Part shown: one piece after another, positions 8,370 to 17,377 of the stretch
Numbering within the stretch: the first letter of the stretch is position 1
Layout: each line of letters begins with the position of its first letter
Assembly (NCBI RefSeq): GCF_000765235.1
Contig: NZ_JPJG01000033.1
Coordinates: 1 to 64,000, forward strand
Length of the DNA: 64,000 bases
Direction of reading: 5' to 3'
DNA from: Oscillibacter sp. ER4
Lineage (GTDB): Bacteria; Bacillota; Clostridia; Oscillospirales; Oscillospiraceae
Translations under genes and position numbers: made by a program
Notes under the pieces: generated by a model
What the model was told of the DNA's origin: nothing
What the model saw: the letters and a program-made list of their open reading frames with translations, nothing else
Databases searched by the model: none

Positions 8370-9149
8370 TCAAGTTCCCACTGCGGTGACGCACCAGCGC
8401 TGGTCCCGCTGATTGCGGACGCAGGTGTAAAGCGTGAGCATATTCTCGCCGGAGTCCGCAAGACCGCTGCGGTCTGTCTCGCTGACCTTGCTGACGTCCG
8501 TCACCTTGTAGGTGCGGGTACCCAGCTTGGTCGTCAGGGTGATCTTGTCCCCGATGTTCAGCGTGTGGATCTGCCCGAAGTAGCTGTTGGCGCCGCGGTT
8601 GTGGGCGGCGAGGCAGACATTGCCCTCCCAGATGGAGGTATCTTCAAAATGCCCAACGCCTTTGGCAAGCGTCTTGCTGTCCGTTCCCTGATAAATACGG
8701 ACACTCAGATCCAACGCGGGGATCTCGATCTTGCCGAGGGAACCGTTTTTGTAGTAGAGCTCGCTCGTTACATCCGTGAACAGCACAGAGAGCTGATAGC
8801 CGTTGCCGCTGCTTACCGTACTCCCTGGGGTAACCACATCACCGCTGCCGCTGATCACGGCGCCAGCCGTGGGAAGGGTGCGCGGCGCAAGATTCGGCGT
8901 CAGGTATTCGCCGGTATGGAGCGCATTCATGCTCTCCGAGCCGAAGGCGGGCGGAATAAGGGCTGCGTTCTTGCTCACATCCTCATTGCGCATAGCGCCG
9001 CCATCTGCCGTGTGGATGACCTCGATGGAGGTATTCCTGCCGAAGTCGTAATCATTCGGCGCGTCGATACTGTATTCCAGCGCATACGCCGGAGCTGCCA
9101 AAGCCGCTGTCATGCAAAGGCTCAGGCAAAGGGTAATGATCTTCTTCAT
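8370..9149 (-). CDS. Sortase (class B/D-like) with signal peptide
   Basis: 259 residues: signal peptide (MKKIITLCLSLCMTAALAAP), about 100 linker residues, then a sortase domain. The catalytic triad is visible: His in CLAAHNRG, Cys in LTLYTC, and Arg shortly after in VRNQRDQR. Sortases are membrane transpeptidases that cleave LPXTG-like signals and attach proteins to the wall or to pilus subunits. The ATG overlaps the upstream stop (ATGA), so it is translated with the 306-residue membrane protein. Its expected substrate, the adhesin at 3328-7380, has lost its sorting signal, leaving the enzyme without a visible client in this window. Confidence 0.88.
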   Translation of the reverse strand: MKKIITLCLSLCMTAALAAPAYALEYSIDAPNDYDFGRNTSIEVIHTADGGAMRNEDVSKNAALIPPAFGSESMNALHTGEYLTPNLAPRTLPTAGAVISGSGDVVTPGSTVSSGNGYQLSVLFTDVTSELYYKNGSLGKIEIPALDLSVRIYQGTDSKTLAKGVGHFEDTSIWEGNVCLAAHNRGANSYFGQIHTLNIGDKITLTTKLGTRTYKVTDVSKVSETDRSGLADSGENMLTLYTCVRNQRDQRWCVTAVGT

Positions 9150-10066
9150 TCTTCTGTTTCCTCCTCATCTGCGTTTTCTTTTCTGTGCTTCACCAGCAGC
9201 GCACCGCCGACACCAGCGCCCGCCGCAGCCACGACACCGATGGGGATGAGCACATAGGACCAGCGGAGCGAGGACATTGCGCCGGCAGTTTTCGCAGGCT
9301 CTGCGGGCTGGATGGGTGTTCCCTCAAAGATGGCGACATAGCGGACACGGTTGAGGGCGATCCGGCTGACGGTCCCGGTATAATCTGCCGTGACGGTGTA
9401 GCCCTTGACATAGCTGCTGGTGGCACTGCCGGTGTAGGTGGCGACGGCGGTATAGCGGTCTGCCACGGCATAACCGTCCATGTTGGCGGTATTGTCGGTC
9501 TGCCACTGGATGTCCGAGAGCGTCAGGGTCCTGCCGCCGTCCTCAATGCTCTTGGGGATGTACTGTGTATCCTGCTCGGCAAGATTGGGATAGCTGCGCT
9601 TGACGGAAAGCTGCTTTGTAGAACTGCCATAGCCGGACGGCTCGACCTGCACGGTGTCAAGTCGGAGTGTCAGGGTTCCCATGAGCCCGTCGTCCGTGAT
9701 GAACTCACGCTCCTGCGGCAGCAGCGCCAGCACGGATTCCATATCCTTTTTGGCGCTCTCGATAGAAACATGCTCCGTATGCTGGCGGCTCTCGTTTTCC
9801 GGAAGTTCCTGCTTCAGAAGGTCCGTCAGGGTGTACTGAAAGCCGTCCTGCTGGAAATTCGAGCGGGGAATGCCCGCAGGATCGTCTTCCGGACTCAGAT
9901 CATAGATTTTCTTCAGTTCTGTGCCATCGTCGTTTTGGACGATGGCGGTGGGATAGCAGACCTTGGCGTCCGGTACCGCGGGTTCAAAGTCCGCCGCCAG
10001 CGCAGTGGGCGTCAGTGCCAAAGTCAGGCACAACGCCGCAGCGCAGAGAGATAGCATTCGTTTCAT
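9146..10066 (-). CDS. Signal-peptide protein with C-terminal membrane anchor
   Basis: 306 residues. An N-terminal signal peptide ends near ALAA. About 230 extracellular, beta-rich residues follow, then one membrane helix near the C terminus (YVLIPIGVVAAAGAGVGGAL) and a short charged tail (KHRKENADEEETEE). I do not recognise a named domain. Proteins of this layout are encoded directly before the sortase in related ICE cargo blocks. It overlaps both neighbours by four bases, so the three genes from 10692 to 8370 form one translationally coupled unit. Confidence 0.75.
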   Translation of the reverse strand: MKRMLSLCAAALCLTLALTPTALAADFEPAVPDAKVCYPTAIVQNDDGTELKKIYDLSPEDDPAGIPRSNFQQDGFQYTLTDLLKQELPENESRQHTEHVSIESAKKDMESVLALLPQEREFITDDGLMGTLTLRLDTVQVEPSGYGSSTKQLSVKRSYPNLAEQDTQYIPKSIEDGGRTLTLSDIQWQTDNTANMDGYAVADRYTAVATYTGSATSSYVKGYTVTADYTGTVSRIALNRVRYVAIFEGTPIQPAEPAKTAGAMSSLRWSYVLIPIGVVAAAGAGVGGALLVKHRKENADEEETEE

Positions 10067-10692
10067 TTTGTGTTCCTCTTTTCTTTATTTTTATAGTGAT
10101 TTTTCGTCTGCTCCAGCAGAAGGTCATATTCCCAAGGCTCCAGCTCAAAGGAGAGGTAGGCACCGTCTTTCGACATACCGTCTACCCGGTAGCTCAGCAC
10201 AAGTGGAAGCTGCCGCTGCTTTTTCACGTCCTGAGGTGAGATCCAACCAACGCCGCCCACAAAAACGGAACGGATGGCGGAATCGTAGTTTTCTTCATAA
10301 CCCTGCCAGAGAAGCGCCTCCCGCAAATCTCCCCGTAGCTTCCCGCTTTGGGGAACGGGAACCAGACGCTCCGGTTCCAACAGAAATCGGGGATGCAGAG
10401 TTTCCAAGCAAGTATCCAGCGCAACTTTCAGGGCGGCATCTTTTTTCGTCAAACCGCTGCGCCGGTAATCTGCCGCCAGAACGTCCTCACCCTGGGCATC
10501 GCCGGGGAAAAGGCGTACACAGCGGATGAGTTCATAAGCGTGGGCGTCATCCGCCAGGCCAAGGACGCGGCCCCCGTTCATAGGGAGCGCCCGGTAATGG
10601 TCGATGGCCTCCGCCAGTGCGGAGAACTGTCTCACATCCCATCCGGGTCTTCCGGGGCGGAGATCGTCCACGGTGTAATAGGTCATGCACAT
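10063..10692 (-). CDS. ICE-associated hypothetical protein (YodL-like)
   Basis: 209 residues, soluble. The start (TYYTVDDLRPGRPGWDVRQF, then ALAEAIDHYRALP) resembles the YodL-like segment seen in many ICE accessory proteins, in which a short phrase computes a value from row-like input; the match is weak and its role is unknown. The C terminus is charged and ends in KNKEKRNTK. It has a GGAGG site before ATG and overlaps the following gene by four bases. Confidence 0.6.
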   Translation of the reverse strand: MCMTYYTVDDLRPGRPGWDVRQFSALAEAIDHYRALPMNGGRVLGLADDAHAYELIRCVRLFPGDAQGEDVLAADYRRSGLTKKDAALKVALDTCLETLHPRFLLEPERLVPVPQSGKLRGDLREALLWQGYEENYDSAIRSVFVGGVGWISPQDVKKQRQLPLVLSYRVDGMSKDGAYLSFELEPWEYDLLLEQTKNHYKNKEKRNTK

Positions 10693-10705
10693 TCAGACAT
10701 CCTCC

Positions 10706-11437
10706 TCATTTCATATTCATGCCGCCCATCGTGGGCGCGTCGGTCTGCTCCTGCGCTTGAAGCTCTGCCAGCTTTGGCTTTGCCCATTCCGGAAGGAACT
10801 TGTCATCCAGCACACCGATAAACTCGCTGCGGTTCCAGCGTGTCATCTCCCCGTCGCTAAGGCAGGTGCAGCGCACCGAGCGGCCAATGGCGTGAGGCGA
10901 ACAGCCAAAGCCGTCATGGGCATACCAGAGCTGGTTTTCCTGACTCCAGCAGGATTCTTTCAGCGTGTCAGGGCTGAGTACCAGCACCTTGCCGGTATAG
11001 TCCTGCTCGGCGCGGTCACCGACACAATGCTCCGCGCCAAAGAGATTTAACGCCTGCACCGCCTTGCGGTAGAAACTGACGAAGCCATCCAGCACGGCCG
11101 GATGGCTTCGGACAACAAAATCGCTGTTGTGGTTGAGATCTGTGGGAATATATATCTTCTCTGCCCAATGCTTGTTGGCGTAGCTGAAACGCCCATCCCA
11201 CTTGAGCTCATGCAAGGTATTGGCGAGCACCCATGCGGTGCGCTTGTAGCCGTATTCATCCAGCACGGACTTTAAGCAATCTGTCTGAAGGTTCATGCCA
11301 TCAAAGTTCTGGCGGATGGAATCCTCGATAGCGTTACGGCAGGCGATATTTGCCTTGTGGCTCTCCCGCCAAAGGGAAAGTTCATTCCGCTTACGGGCTT
11401 CAGCAGCGGAATACGGGTAGGGATAAGTATTGTTCAT
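10706..11437 (-). CDS. DUF3849 family ICE protein
   Basis: 243 residues from MNNTYPYPYSAAEARKRNEL. The series RESHKANIACRNAIEDSIR, VLANTLHELKWDGRFS and DGFGCSPHAIGRSVRCTCL followed by MTRWNRSEFIGVL is typical of DUF3849 proteins carried by Firmicutes conjugative elements. Function is unknown. The start was chosen at 11437, where GGAGGAGATCTCGGG precedes ATG and the codon overlaps the stop of the gene before it (ATGA). Confidence 0.8.
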   Translation of the reverse strand: MNNTYPYPYSAAEARKRNELSLWRESHKANIACRNAIEDSIRQNFDGMNLQTDCLKSVLDEYGYKRTAWVLANTLHELKWDGRFSYANKHWAEKIYIPTDLNHNSDFVVRSHPAVLDGFVSFYRKAVQALNLFGAEHCVGDRAEQDYTGKVLVLSPDTLKESCWSQENQLWYAHDGFGCSPHAIGRSVRCTCLSDGEMTRWNRSEFIGVLDDKFLPEWAKPKLAELQAQEQTDAPTMGGMNMK

Positions 11438-11955
11438 CCCGAGATCTCCTCCTTTTCCAACAGACGGCATACGCCCTCCAGCTGCACACCGGAATCCTCC
11501 AGCATGGTGCGGACATCATCGTCCAGCTCATCGATGAGCACATCTGCGGCGGTTTTCTTTGCTGCCTGCACGATGACTCTGCCATCCTCTACAAAGGACT
11601 CCAGCGCGGCGTTGGGCGAGATCCCTGCCTCCGCCAGCTGGCAGGGCGGAATTTCAAGGCCGGAGCAGTGTGGTTCGTGTTCACAGGCGCCGCACGCCGT
11701 TTCCGTCATTCCGGCCTCCATTGCCATCTGGCTTCTCTCCGCCAGACGGGAGATCAGCTGCGGTGCAACGGCGGAGATGAGAGAAATGGTTTTCAGCAGT
11801 TCCGCCACGGTGGGATCTCCCGGCAGCAGCAGAATACAGCCGCTGTCGGTATGGAGGATCAGGTCGCTGACGCCTGCAAGTCCGGAGAGCTGCAAAGCGG
11901 CGCGGGGGATGGCAAGAGTTTTATTGTTAGGATCATGGTTCAAATTGAATTTCAT
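11434..11955 (-). CDS. ICE-associated hypothetical protein with Cys-rich segment
   Basis: 173 residues from MKFNLNHDPNNKTLAIPR, with AAGGAGG upstream. The first 35 residues look like a swapped-hairpin (AbrB-like) start: a beta-hairpin with IPRAALQLSGLAG. The middle has a Cys cluster (CGACEHEPHCSG) that could bind metal, and the end is acidic and helical. I do not recognise a named family. It is coupled to the methylase gene upstream and the DUF3849 gene downstream by ATGA overlaps. Confidence 0.65.
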   Translation of the reverse strand: MKFNLNHDPNNKTLAIPRAALQLSGLAGVSDLILHTDSGCILLLPGDPTVAELLKTISLISAVAPQLISRLAERSQMAMEAGMTETACGACEHEPHCSGLEIPPCQLAEAGISPNAALESFVEDGRVIVQAAKKTAADVLIDELDDDVRTMLEDSGVQLEGVCRLLEKEEISG

Positions 11956-12938
11956 GCTGTTTTCCTCCTTGGTGGATATTTTGGGATATGGATCAGCTTC
12001 AGCTCCCATTCGCCCAACGGCTCGTCGAAGAGGTTCATCTGGCTGGTCATGTAGGGGCGGGGATCGTAGTTGGTGATGATGAGTTCGCCGAAGGACGAGC
12101 CCTTTTTCTGTGAGAGCGGGTTGCTGCGCTGGAAAGATGAAATGTACCAATCCTGATAGAGCTTACGGATAAAGGGACAGTCGTTGTAGGACAGTACCAC
12201 ATAACTGTCACGGCCAGTTAGTACCTGCCAGAGCCGGACATGGAATCTGCGGAAACGTCCCAGCTTCCCAGCGACACGGTAGAGCCGCTCCGTTTTGACA
12301 TAGGGCGGATCGGCATAGATAAGACTGCCTTTTTTATCTCGTTCCCGAATGAGCTGCAAGGCGTTTTTGTTCTCCAGTGGCACGTCCTTCAGTCGTGCGG
12401 ACACCGGTGGAAACAGCTTTAGGAAGCGTTCGACATCCAACCCTTTGACACCGAAAGAGGTGATCGTCCCGCTGAAGCTGCCTCGGATGGCGAGGTAATA
12501 CGCCGCTGCCCGCTTTACATCGTAAAGCGCCAGCCGCTCCTGAAAAATGGGGAGCAGTTCTCCGGCCTGCTCCTCCGTAAAGCAGGACCGATCTCCGAGG
12601 CATTCGATCTCCGCCTGCACATTTTGAAAGTAGACCTCTTTATGGGCAACAAAGTCGCGGTAATACTCGAAGAGCTTGCGGCTGTGGATGGGCAGGAATT
12701 TCAGCTCCCGCAGCAGAACATTGGAGCATTCTTTGATGCAAGAGAACAGGTTCACCAGCTCGGCATCCAAGTCGTTATAAATGTCCAATCGGTTTGGGTC
12801 CGGCGGCAGAGCCAGCAGCACTGCGCCGCTGCCGCCGAACGGTTCCACATACTGCGTAAGCTTAGGCGGGAAAAGCTGCAGGATGTACGGTGCGATCTTC
12901 TCCTTGCTGCCGATCCAGGGAAAGGGCGGCTTAGCCAT
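11952..12938 (-). CDS. D12-class adenine-N6 DNA methyltransferase (Dam-like)
   Basis: 328 residues from MAKPPFPWIGSKEKIAPYIL. Motif I is YVEPFGGSGAVLL (SAM binding), the NDLDAELVNLF motif follows, and the catalytic motif IV is DPPY in IYADPPYVKTERLY. This order is that of D12/Dam-type enzymes that methylate adenine in short DNA sites. On an ICE such an orphan methylase, next to ArdA-like genes, probably protects incoming DNA against host restriction. No cognate endonuclease is visible. GGGGAGG precedes the ATG, and the gene overlaps the upstream stop by eight bases. Confidence 0.9.
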   Translation of the reverse strand: MAKPPFPWIGSKEKIAPYILQLFPPKLTQYVEPFGGSGAVLLALPPDPNRLDIYNDLDAELVNLFSCIKECSNVLLRELKFLPIHSRKLFEYYRDFVAHKEVYFQNVQAEIECLGDRSCFTEEQAGELLPIFQERLALYDVKRAAAYYLAIRGSFSGTITSFGVKGLDVERFLKLFPPVSARLKDVPLENKNALQLIRERDKKGSLIYADPPYVKTERLYRVAGKLGRFRRFHVRLWQVLTGRDSYVVLSYNDCPFIRKLYQDWYISSFQRSNPLSQKKGSSFGELIITNYDPRPYMTSQMNLFDEPLGEWELKLIHIPKYPPRRKTA

Positions 12939-13245
12939 GTCCGGCCTCCCCGTCCTCACGGAACCGATCCATAGACCGTTCCAGACCGTTGATGGCCGCT
13001 TCCAGTCCTGCCGCCATCCGTTTCAGCTGGCGGATGGTGTCGTAGACCTCACCGGCAGTCGTGGCGTAAAAGTAGCCACTGCGGTCGCTGGCGATGGGAT
13101 GGGTCTTGCGCCGCAGCTGTTTCACCAGCTTTCGCAGGTCGGTCCCGCTGACATGGAACGTCCGCTCCAGCTCCGTCCCACCGACGCGGTTTTTCCTGCC
13201 GGAGCAGGAGCCTTTGAGGTAAGCCAACAGTTGTTCATCGCGCAT
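12931..13245 (-). CDS. Small winged-helix-like ICE protein
   Basis: 104 residues from MRDEQLLAYLKGS with GGAAAGGAG upstream. The region ELERTFHVSGTDLRKLVKQL, followed by THPIASDRSGYFYAT, has the helix-turn-helix plus wing pattern of small regulators that choose between two basic states. The last third (IRQLKRMAAGLEAAINGLER) is a predicted coiled helix. No family name is certain. It is the first gene after a strong terminator and starts the unit that runs through the methylase. Confidence 0.65.
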   Translation of the reverse strand: MRDEQLLAYLKGSCSGRKNRVGGTELERTFHVSGTDLRKLVKQLRRKTHPIASDRSGYFYATTAGEVYDTIRQLKRMAAGLEAAINGLERSMDRFREDGEAGHG

Positions 13246-13283
13246 GTTTTCTCCTTTCCGGGGTGATTTCCCGAAAAAGGGCA

Positions 13284-13326
13284 TAAAAAAAGAAGGGGCC
13301 GATCCCCTTTCGGAAAATCGGCCCCT
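13284..13326 (-). terminator. Rho-independent terminator
   Basis: In the minus direction GGGGCCGAT pairs with ATCGGCCCC (13295-13325), with inner TTTCC/GGAAA-type pairing, and is followed by TTCTTTTTTT. It ends the antirestriction block transcribed from the right and isolates the methylase unit. Confidence 0.9.
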
Positions 13327-13364
13327 AAAAATATTCTTAACCGCGCTCGCGGTTCAAGACGGTA

Positions 13365-13763
13365 TTACTTCATTTTCATTTCCTGTTTCTGCGGGGGATA
13401 CTGCACATAATCACTGCCGATGAACACGCCGGGATGCTCGTCCTCGTAGCGGCAGCCCAGTGCACCCAGGTCCATGTAGTCATACAGCTCCTCCGGGACG
13501 GTAGTTTCGTTGGCGAGATAATATCTGCCCAGCGCGGCGTAGTTATTGACACCCTTGAGGATCGTGTAATCACTCAACTGTTCTGGTGAATTTGCAAGAA
13601 TCTCCCCAGCCTCAGCCTCGCCCTTTTGCAGAACGATGGCGGAGAGGATCGCCTTTTCGTCCTTGGTCAGAGCGCCCATCCTGCGGCGGGCCGCCTCGAA
13701 TTCCTTCCGCGTCTTGAGCGGCAAGGAGAGTTTATACTTTTCTTGAAATTGTTCCCTGGTCAT
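13365..13763 (-). CDS. ArdA-tail-like ICE protein
   Basis: 132 residues. The second half (GVNNYAALGRYYLANE, VPEELYDYMDLGALG, then HPGVFIGSDYVQYP) resembles the C-terminal part of Firmicutes ArdA-like proteins, where the element's name-giving LGxYxxE...YxDYexxG...xGxFxxxGYV pattern recurs. The first half is charged and helical. It overlaps the stop of the larger ArdA-like gene by four bases. It could be a stand-alone partner or a shortened duplicate. Confidence 0.6.
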   Translation of the reverse strand: MTREQFQEKYKLSLPLKTRKEFEAARRRMGALTKDEKAILSAIVLQKGEAEAGEILANSPEQLSDYTILKGVNNYAALGRYYLANETTVPEELYDYMDLGALGCRYEDEHPGVFIGSDYVQYPPQKQEMKMK

Positions 13764-14968
13764 TTCATTTTCATCTCCATTTTCTGTGTTTCCTGCATTG
13801 GTGACAGCATGGGCTGATAGTCCGCACGGTGCAGCAGACCGTAGGGCGAGAGAACGGCGTTGTCCTCTCTGATGAGGTCGCAGCCGTAGGCGTAGAGGTT
13901 TACATGGGAAATCAGCAATTCCACCGAGTGGTCATCCGTCATGAAGTGAAGCTGGTCGATGGCAGTTTCCTGCGGCGAGCTGATCTCCGGTGTGAGAACG
14001 TAGTCATCCAGACACTCTGTCAGGCTTATGGCAGTTGCAATGTCCTGTACTTCAAACTGCTTCAGCAGGGCCTTCAGCTTTGGAAGCTGCTTTTCAGGCG
14101 AGGGCATATCCCGCACTGCTGCGGCGAGTGCGTTGAATTCCTCCAGTTCCATGGGCAGGTCGGTGAATTCTGCCGCATAGGGAATGATTCCGTCGTAATT
14201 AATGACCGCGACGCCCTCCCAGCCCTCCGCGCCGAGCTGCGCCTGCGCATCCAGCAGCTCCGCCTCTGCTGCGGGAAGGATCAACGTCACAGTGCGGTCA
14301 TCACCAATGTCGGGATGCAATCCGAGCGTGAGTCGGAAGAGGTATCCCGGCTTTTCCGGCAAGTCCTTGGCGCAGGGCGGCGCAGTGGTCAGTTCGCCAT
14401 CCTGCAGCACATACAGGCTGCCCACAAAAACACCGTTTTCACTGCATCGCATCATTCTTCCAATGCCGGCGAAGTCCAGCATCTCGAATACCTTGTCGGA
14501 TATACCGTCCAGCTCGGGGACAAACTCGTTTTCTGAGTAAAACCGGCCGAGCTGGGCGTCATCCGCGGCCTCCACCACATGATAGCAGTCTGTTTTTGCG
14601 CTGACCGCCAGATCCCGCAGATCCTGCAGCGTGATGACGCCGCCGTTGGTGTTTACTTTTTTCTGCACCTCCATGGAGAACAGTCCCTCAAAGGCGATCC
14701 CCTGTACCTCATCCAACGTCGCAAGCCTTGCGGCAAGGTCGTTGAGCTCGTTGAGACTGATATCCAGCTCCTCTAAATGCGGGGCAAGATATTCGAAAGC
14801 ATAGTAATCGTCGATCTCCATGTACAGTGCTTCGCCATCCTTCGGCCGCACCTTTTCCATCGCGTCCCACAGCTCCCACGGGGAGGCGGGCAGTTCCAGC
14901 GTTGCGTAGGCCTCGCTGTTTGGAACGTCCTCTTTTGCCAGATAAACGGCAAACACTTTCTTAGCCAA
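13760..14968 (-). CDS. ArdA-like antirestriction protein
   Basis: 402 residues, very acidic. The repeated segments LNELNDLAARLATLDEVQ and ITLQDLRDLAVSAKTDCYHV and the pattern LGRFYSENEFVPELDGIS are typical of the ArdA-like proteins of Firmicutes conjugative elements. ArdA mimics the charge and bend of B-form DNA and blocks type I restriction enzymes during entry; assignment to that function is by family. It starts with TTG at 14968, eight bases inside the end of the DUF4314 gene, with GGAGG correctly spaced, so it is translationally coupled. Confidence 0.75.
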   Translation of the reverse strand: MAKKVFAVYLAKEDVPNSEAYATLELPASPWELWDAMEKVRPKDGEALYMEIDDYYAFEYLAPHLEELDISLNELNDLAARLATLDEVQGIAFEGLFSMEVQKKVNTNGGVITLQDLRDLAVSAKTDCYHVVEAADDAQLGRFYSENEFVPELDGISDKVFEMLDFAGIGRMMRCSENGVFVGSLYVLQDGELTTAPPCAKDLPEKPGYLFRLTLGLHPDIGDDRTVTLILPAAEAELLDAQAQLGAEGWEGVAVINYDGIIPYAAEFTDLPMELEEFNALAAAVRDMPSPEKQLPKLKALLKQFEVQDIATAISLTECLDDYVLTPEISSPQETAIDQLHFMTDDHSVELLISHVNLYAYGCDLIREDNAVLSPYGLLHRADYQPMLSPMQETQKMEMKMK

Positions 14969-16295
14969 ACTTCATTCCTCCCATCTTCTGCTCATAGTAA
15001 CCGGGGTCAGCGCCAGGAGTGTTCCAGCCGTGCATGCTGCCGCATTCCATGGCAAGGCGCTGCTCCTGCGTCACTCCAAGCCGCTCGTTGTTATAGTCTG
15101 CCAACTCTTGGTTATGCGCTGGATCGTCCGTGGACCAGTCGCTGGGATAGTAGCCGCTCTCGCCGCGCTTGATACAGATGAGCTCACCGGTGCCGGGGAG
15201 CGTTGAGAAGCACAGCTCTGGCAGTCCATCCGCCAGCTTGGGGGAGAAAAGCTCCTGCTCCGTTTGGATGCTCCACTCGTCCGAGTTCCAAAGGTGGACA
15301 TACAATTCACCGCCGTCATCCACGGAAATTTCCCGCTGCTCAAAGCCCTCGCCCCAGCCGTCCGACGCCTGCCCGGTGAGGTACTCCTTTAAGGTTTCCA
15401 GTTCTGTGTCCGATAATTCCCCGGCAACGCGGCATTCCGCCACGCCCCAGAGCTGGCGATCACGCTCCTCCACGGTGAAGACGGCGGTGCGCACCTTGGT
15501 ATTGACGCTGTCGACTTCATCATACCAATGCATGAGCCCTCGCTCCGCCTCCTCCGGCATCCGGTTTTTCACCAGCGCCGCCGTGATCTGATCCTGGTAG
15601 CCGCGCAGCTCACGGCCCTCAAGCAATGTGCTACTATCGTCAAATTCGCCATACTCGTTTCGCTCGTAGAGATCGGCGGTCAGGGGCATATACAGCTTGA
15701 GGGTGGTCAGCTTGGGCGGCAGCACCGTGAAGCTGTCCTCGCCGGGAATAAGTGCCAGTGACCTGCCGTTATCCCACTTCATGTGGAGCTGTCCCGCATC
15801 GTCCACGAAGTCCACTTCACCCTCGGTGCCGGGAAGAACGGGCGCGTAGGGATCGTCCATCGAATTGAGCCGGATGCGGGTGCCGGGGGGATATTGCTCC
15901 TTGATAAAATTCACCATTTTTCTGTCCATCATCGTTTCCTCCATGTTTTGCTCTCTGTCGTAAAACTCCAGCTCGTAGATCACGCCGCGATCTTGCTTTC
16001 GAGTATCCTTCACCTTGACCGTCGTACCATCAAAGATGTAATTGCCGGCTTTCCCAAAATCGGTGTAGAAGCCCTTGCCGTGGTTGCATGTGGAGAAGGG
16101 ATGCTCCGGCTGATCCTTGATCTTGGAGTAAAAGCCCACCGTCTGCACCGTGGTCACCACACGGGTCAGCCCCACCATATCCGCGTGATTGGCGTGGCTG
16201 ACGGTCTTAAACTCCACACCGGGGCGGATGAACCGTTTCAGCTCGGCAAGGCTTTTGAACGCGACCGGCTCTCGCTGCTTTTTTGAGGCGTCCAT
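14961..16295 (-). CDS. DUF4314-containing ICE protein
   Basis: 444 residues from MDASKKQREPVAFKSLAEL. The segment GTRIRLNSMDDPYAPVLPGT followed by HMKWDNGRSLALIPGEDSF is the DUF4314 domain (residues about 150-205). Before it lies a beta-rich stretch that includes an STCNHGKGFYTDFGKAGNY motif. After it come an antirestriction-like region (ELSDTELETLKEYLTGQA) and a Gly/Met-rich end (KMGGMKFG). The function of the domain is unknown. The TAATG junction with the gene before it shows coupling. Confidence 0.75.
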   Translation of the reverse strand: MDASKKQREPVAFKSLAELKRFIRPGVEFKTVSHANHADMVGLTRVVTTVQTVGFYSKIKDQPEHPFSTCNHGKGFYTDFGKAGNYIFDGTTVKVKDTRKQDRGVIYELEFYDREQNMEETMMDRKMVNFIKEQYPPGTRIRLNSMDDPYAPVLPGTEGEVDFVDDAGQLHMKWDNGRSLALIPGEDSFTVLPPKLTTLKLYMPLTADLYERNEYGEFDDSSTLLEGRELRGYQDQITAALVKNRMPEEAERGLMHWYDEVDSVNTKVRTAVFTVEERDRQLWGVAECRVAGELSDTELETLKEYLTGQASDGWGEGFEQREISVDDGGELYVHLWNSDEWSIQTEQELFSPKLADGLPELCFSTLPGTGELICIKRGESGYYPSDWSTDDPAHNQELADYNNERLGVTQEQRLAMECGSMHGWNTPGADPGYYEQKMGGMKFG

Positions 16296-17317
16296 TACAT
16301 TCCCCCGAAGGTCATGCCCTGTTCGGGTCGAGGCTCGTGATCCTCCTGCCGGCAAGGGGCTTCCTCGCCATAAAGGTCGAAGATAATGTCATCCACCTGC
16401 CTGCGGACGCTGGGATCGTCGGTCAGCACTTCGTAACGGAAGCCTGTGGTGGGACGATACGGAAGTTCTTCTCTCACACACTTGAGAAAGGCTTCGGCAT
16501 CGGTAAACTCCTGTGCATCGCCATTGGCATAGGTGACGCGGCCCACCAGCGGCTTGTCCTGCGCCATGTTCTGCCGCTGGACATCCAGATCATAGGCCGT
16601 ACAGTAGCAGTTATAATCTCCAGGGGACGGATTGCAGCGCAGGCAGTACCGGTAATGCGCGGTTTCCACGATGTAGCCGTAGTTTTGTGTCCAGCCGCCG
16701 CTGATTTTCCCGCCGTGTTCATAGCAAAAACGCTCCATAGCGAAGCGGTTTTTCAGCACACTCTCCCGCAGCGTGTCCACGACCTCCTGCAGCTCCAGCT
16801 TGAATGCGGGGCTGTTCAGCTCCTCCGGGCCACGGGACCACCATGTATGCCAGAACTCGTTTCCGCTGCGTCCGAAGTCCATCCGGACATGTCCAACGGT
16901 ACCCAGCCGCTTATCTTCTTCGGGGTGCGGGGTATAAAATAAGCCCGCCTCCTCCGGGCGGGCAGGGCGGATATGAAATTTCATGTTCTCTGTGGGATAT
17001 GAGAGCTGATGCGCCTCGCAGAACTCGCGGAGCGTCATGTTGCCTTCATCGAGAAAACCGAGCTCATCCCGCACATCCAGCCGCCCAGACTTAGGCATGA
17101 CCAGCTTTTCCGGCATCAGCACCGAGCCTGCGTGGTTGACCACAACATTTTCTTCCATGTAGCACAGCGCACCGGGATCATCGTCAGAGCCGCGAATGTC
17201 ATAGCAGTACCAGCCCTCCGGCACGGTATCACGGGCGATGCGCCCGTTGGTGAACAACGCGGGCTTATCAAATACTTCAATGTGCTGGAATTCCTCTGTT
17301 CTTGCGTTTACAGCCAT
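16295..17317 (-). CDS. LPD28-type ICE protein
   Basis: 340 residues from MAVNARTEEFQHIEVF; GGAGG lies eight bases upstream. The segment FDKPALFTNGRIARDTVPEG, YCYDIRGSDDDPG and VVNHAGSVL is the LPD28 signature found in large polyvalent and ICE proteins. A second part, TLREFCEAHQLSYP, is also common in this group. The rest is unrecognised. Like its neighbours it ends with a short Met/Gly-rich tail (QGMTFGGM), a feature shared by at least five genes here (ends KMK, MNMK, GGM, GLSR, MTMK). Confidence 0.7.
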   Translation of the reverse strand: MAVNARTEEFQHIEVFDKPALFTNGRIARDTVPEGWYCYDIRGSDDDPGALCYMEENVVVNHAGSVLMPEKLVMPKSGRLDVRDELGFLDEGNMTLREFCEAHQLSYPTENMKFHIRPARPEEAGLFYTPHPEEDKRLGTVGHVRMDFGRSGNEFWHTWWSRGPEELNSPAFKLELQEVVDTLRESVLKNRFAMERFCYEHGGKISGGWTQNYGYIVETAHYRYCLRCNPSPGDYNCYCTAYDLDVQRQNMAQDKPLVGRVTYANGDAQEFTDAEAFLKCVREELPYRPTTGFRYEVLTDDPSVRRQVDDIIFDLYGEEAPCRQEDHEPRPEQGMTFGGM

Positions 17318-17377
17318 TTGGGTTTCCTCCCTTTCTTTTTTGGTAACGGCAAACACACTACACATCTGCCGCAAAGT

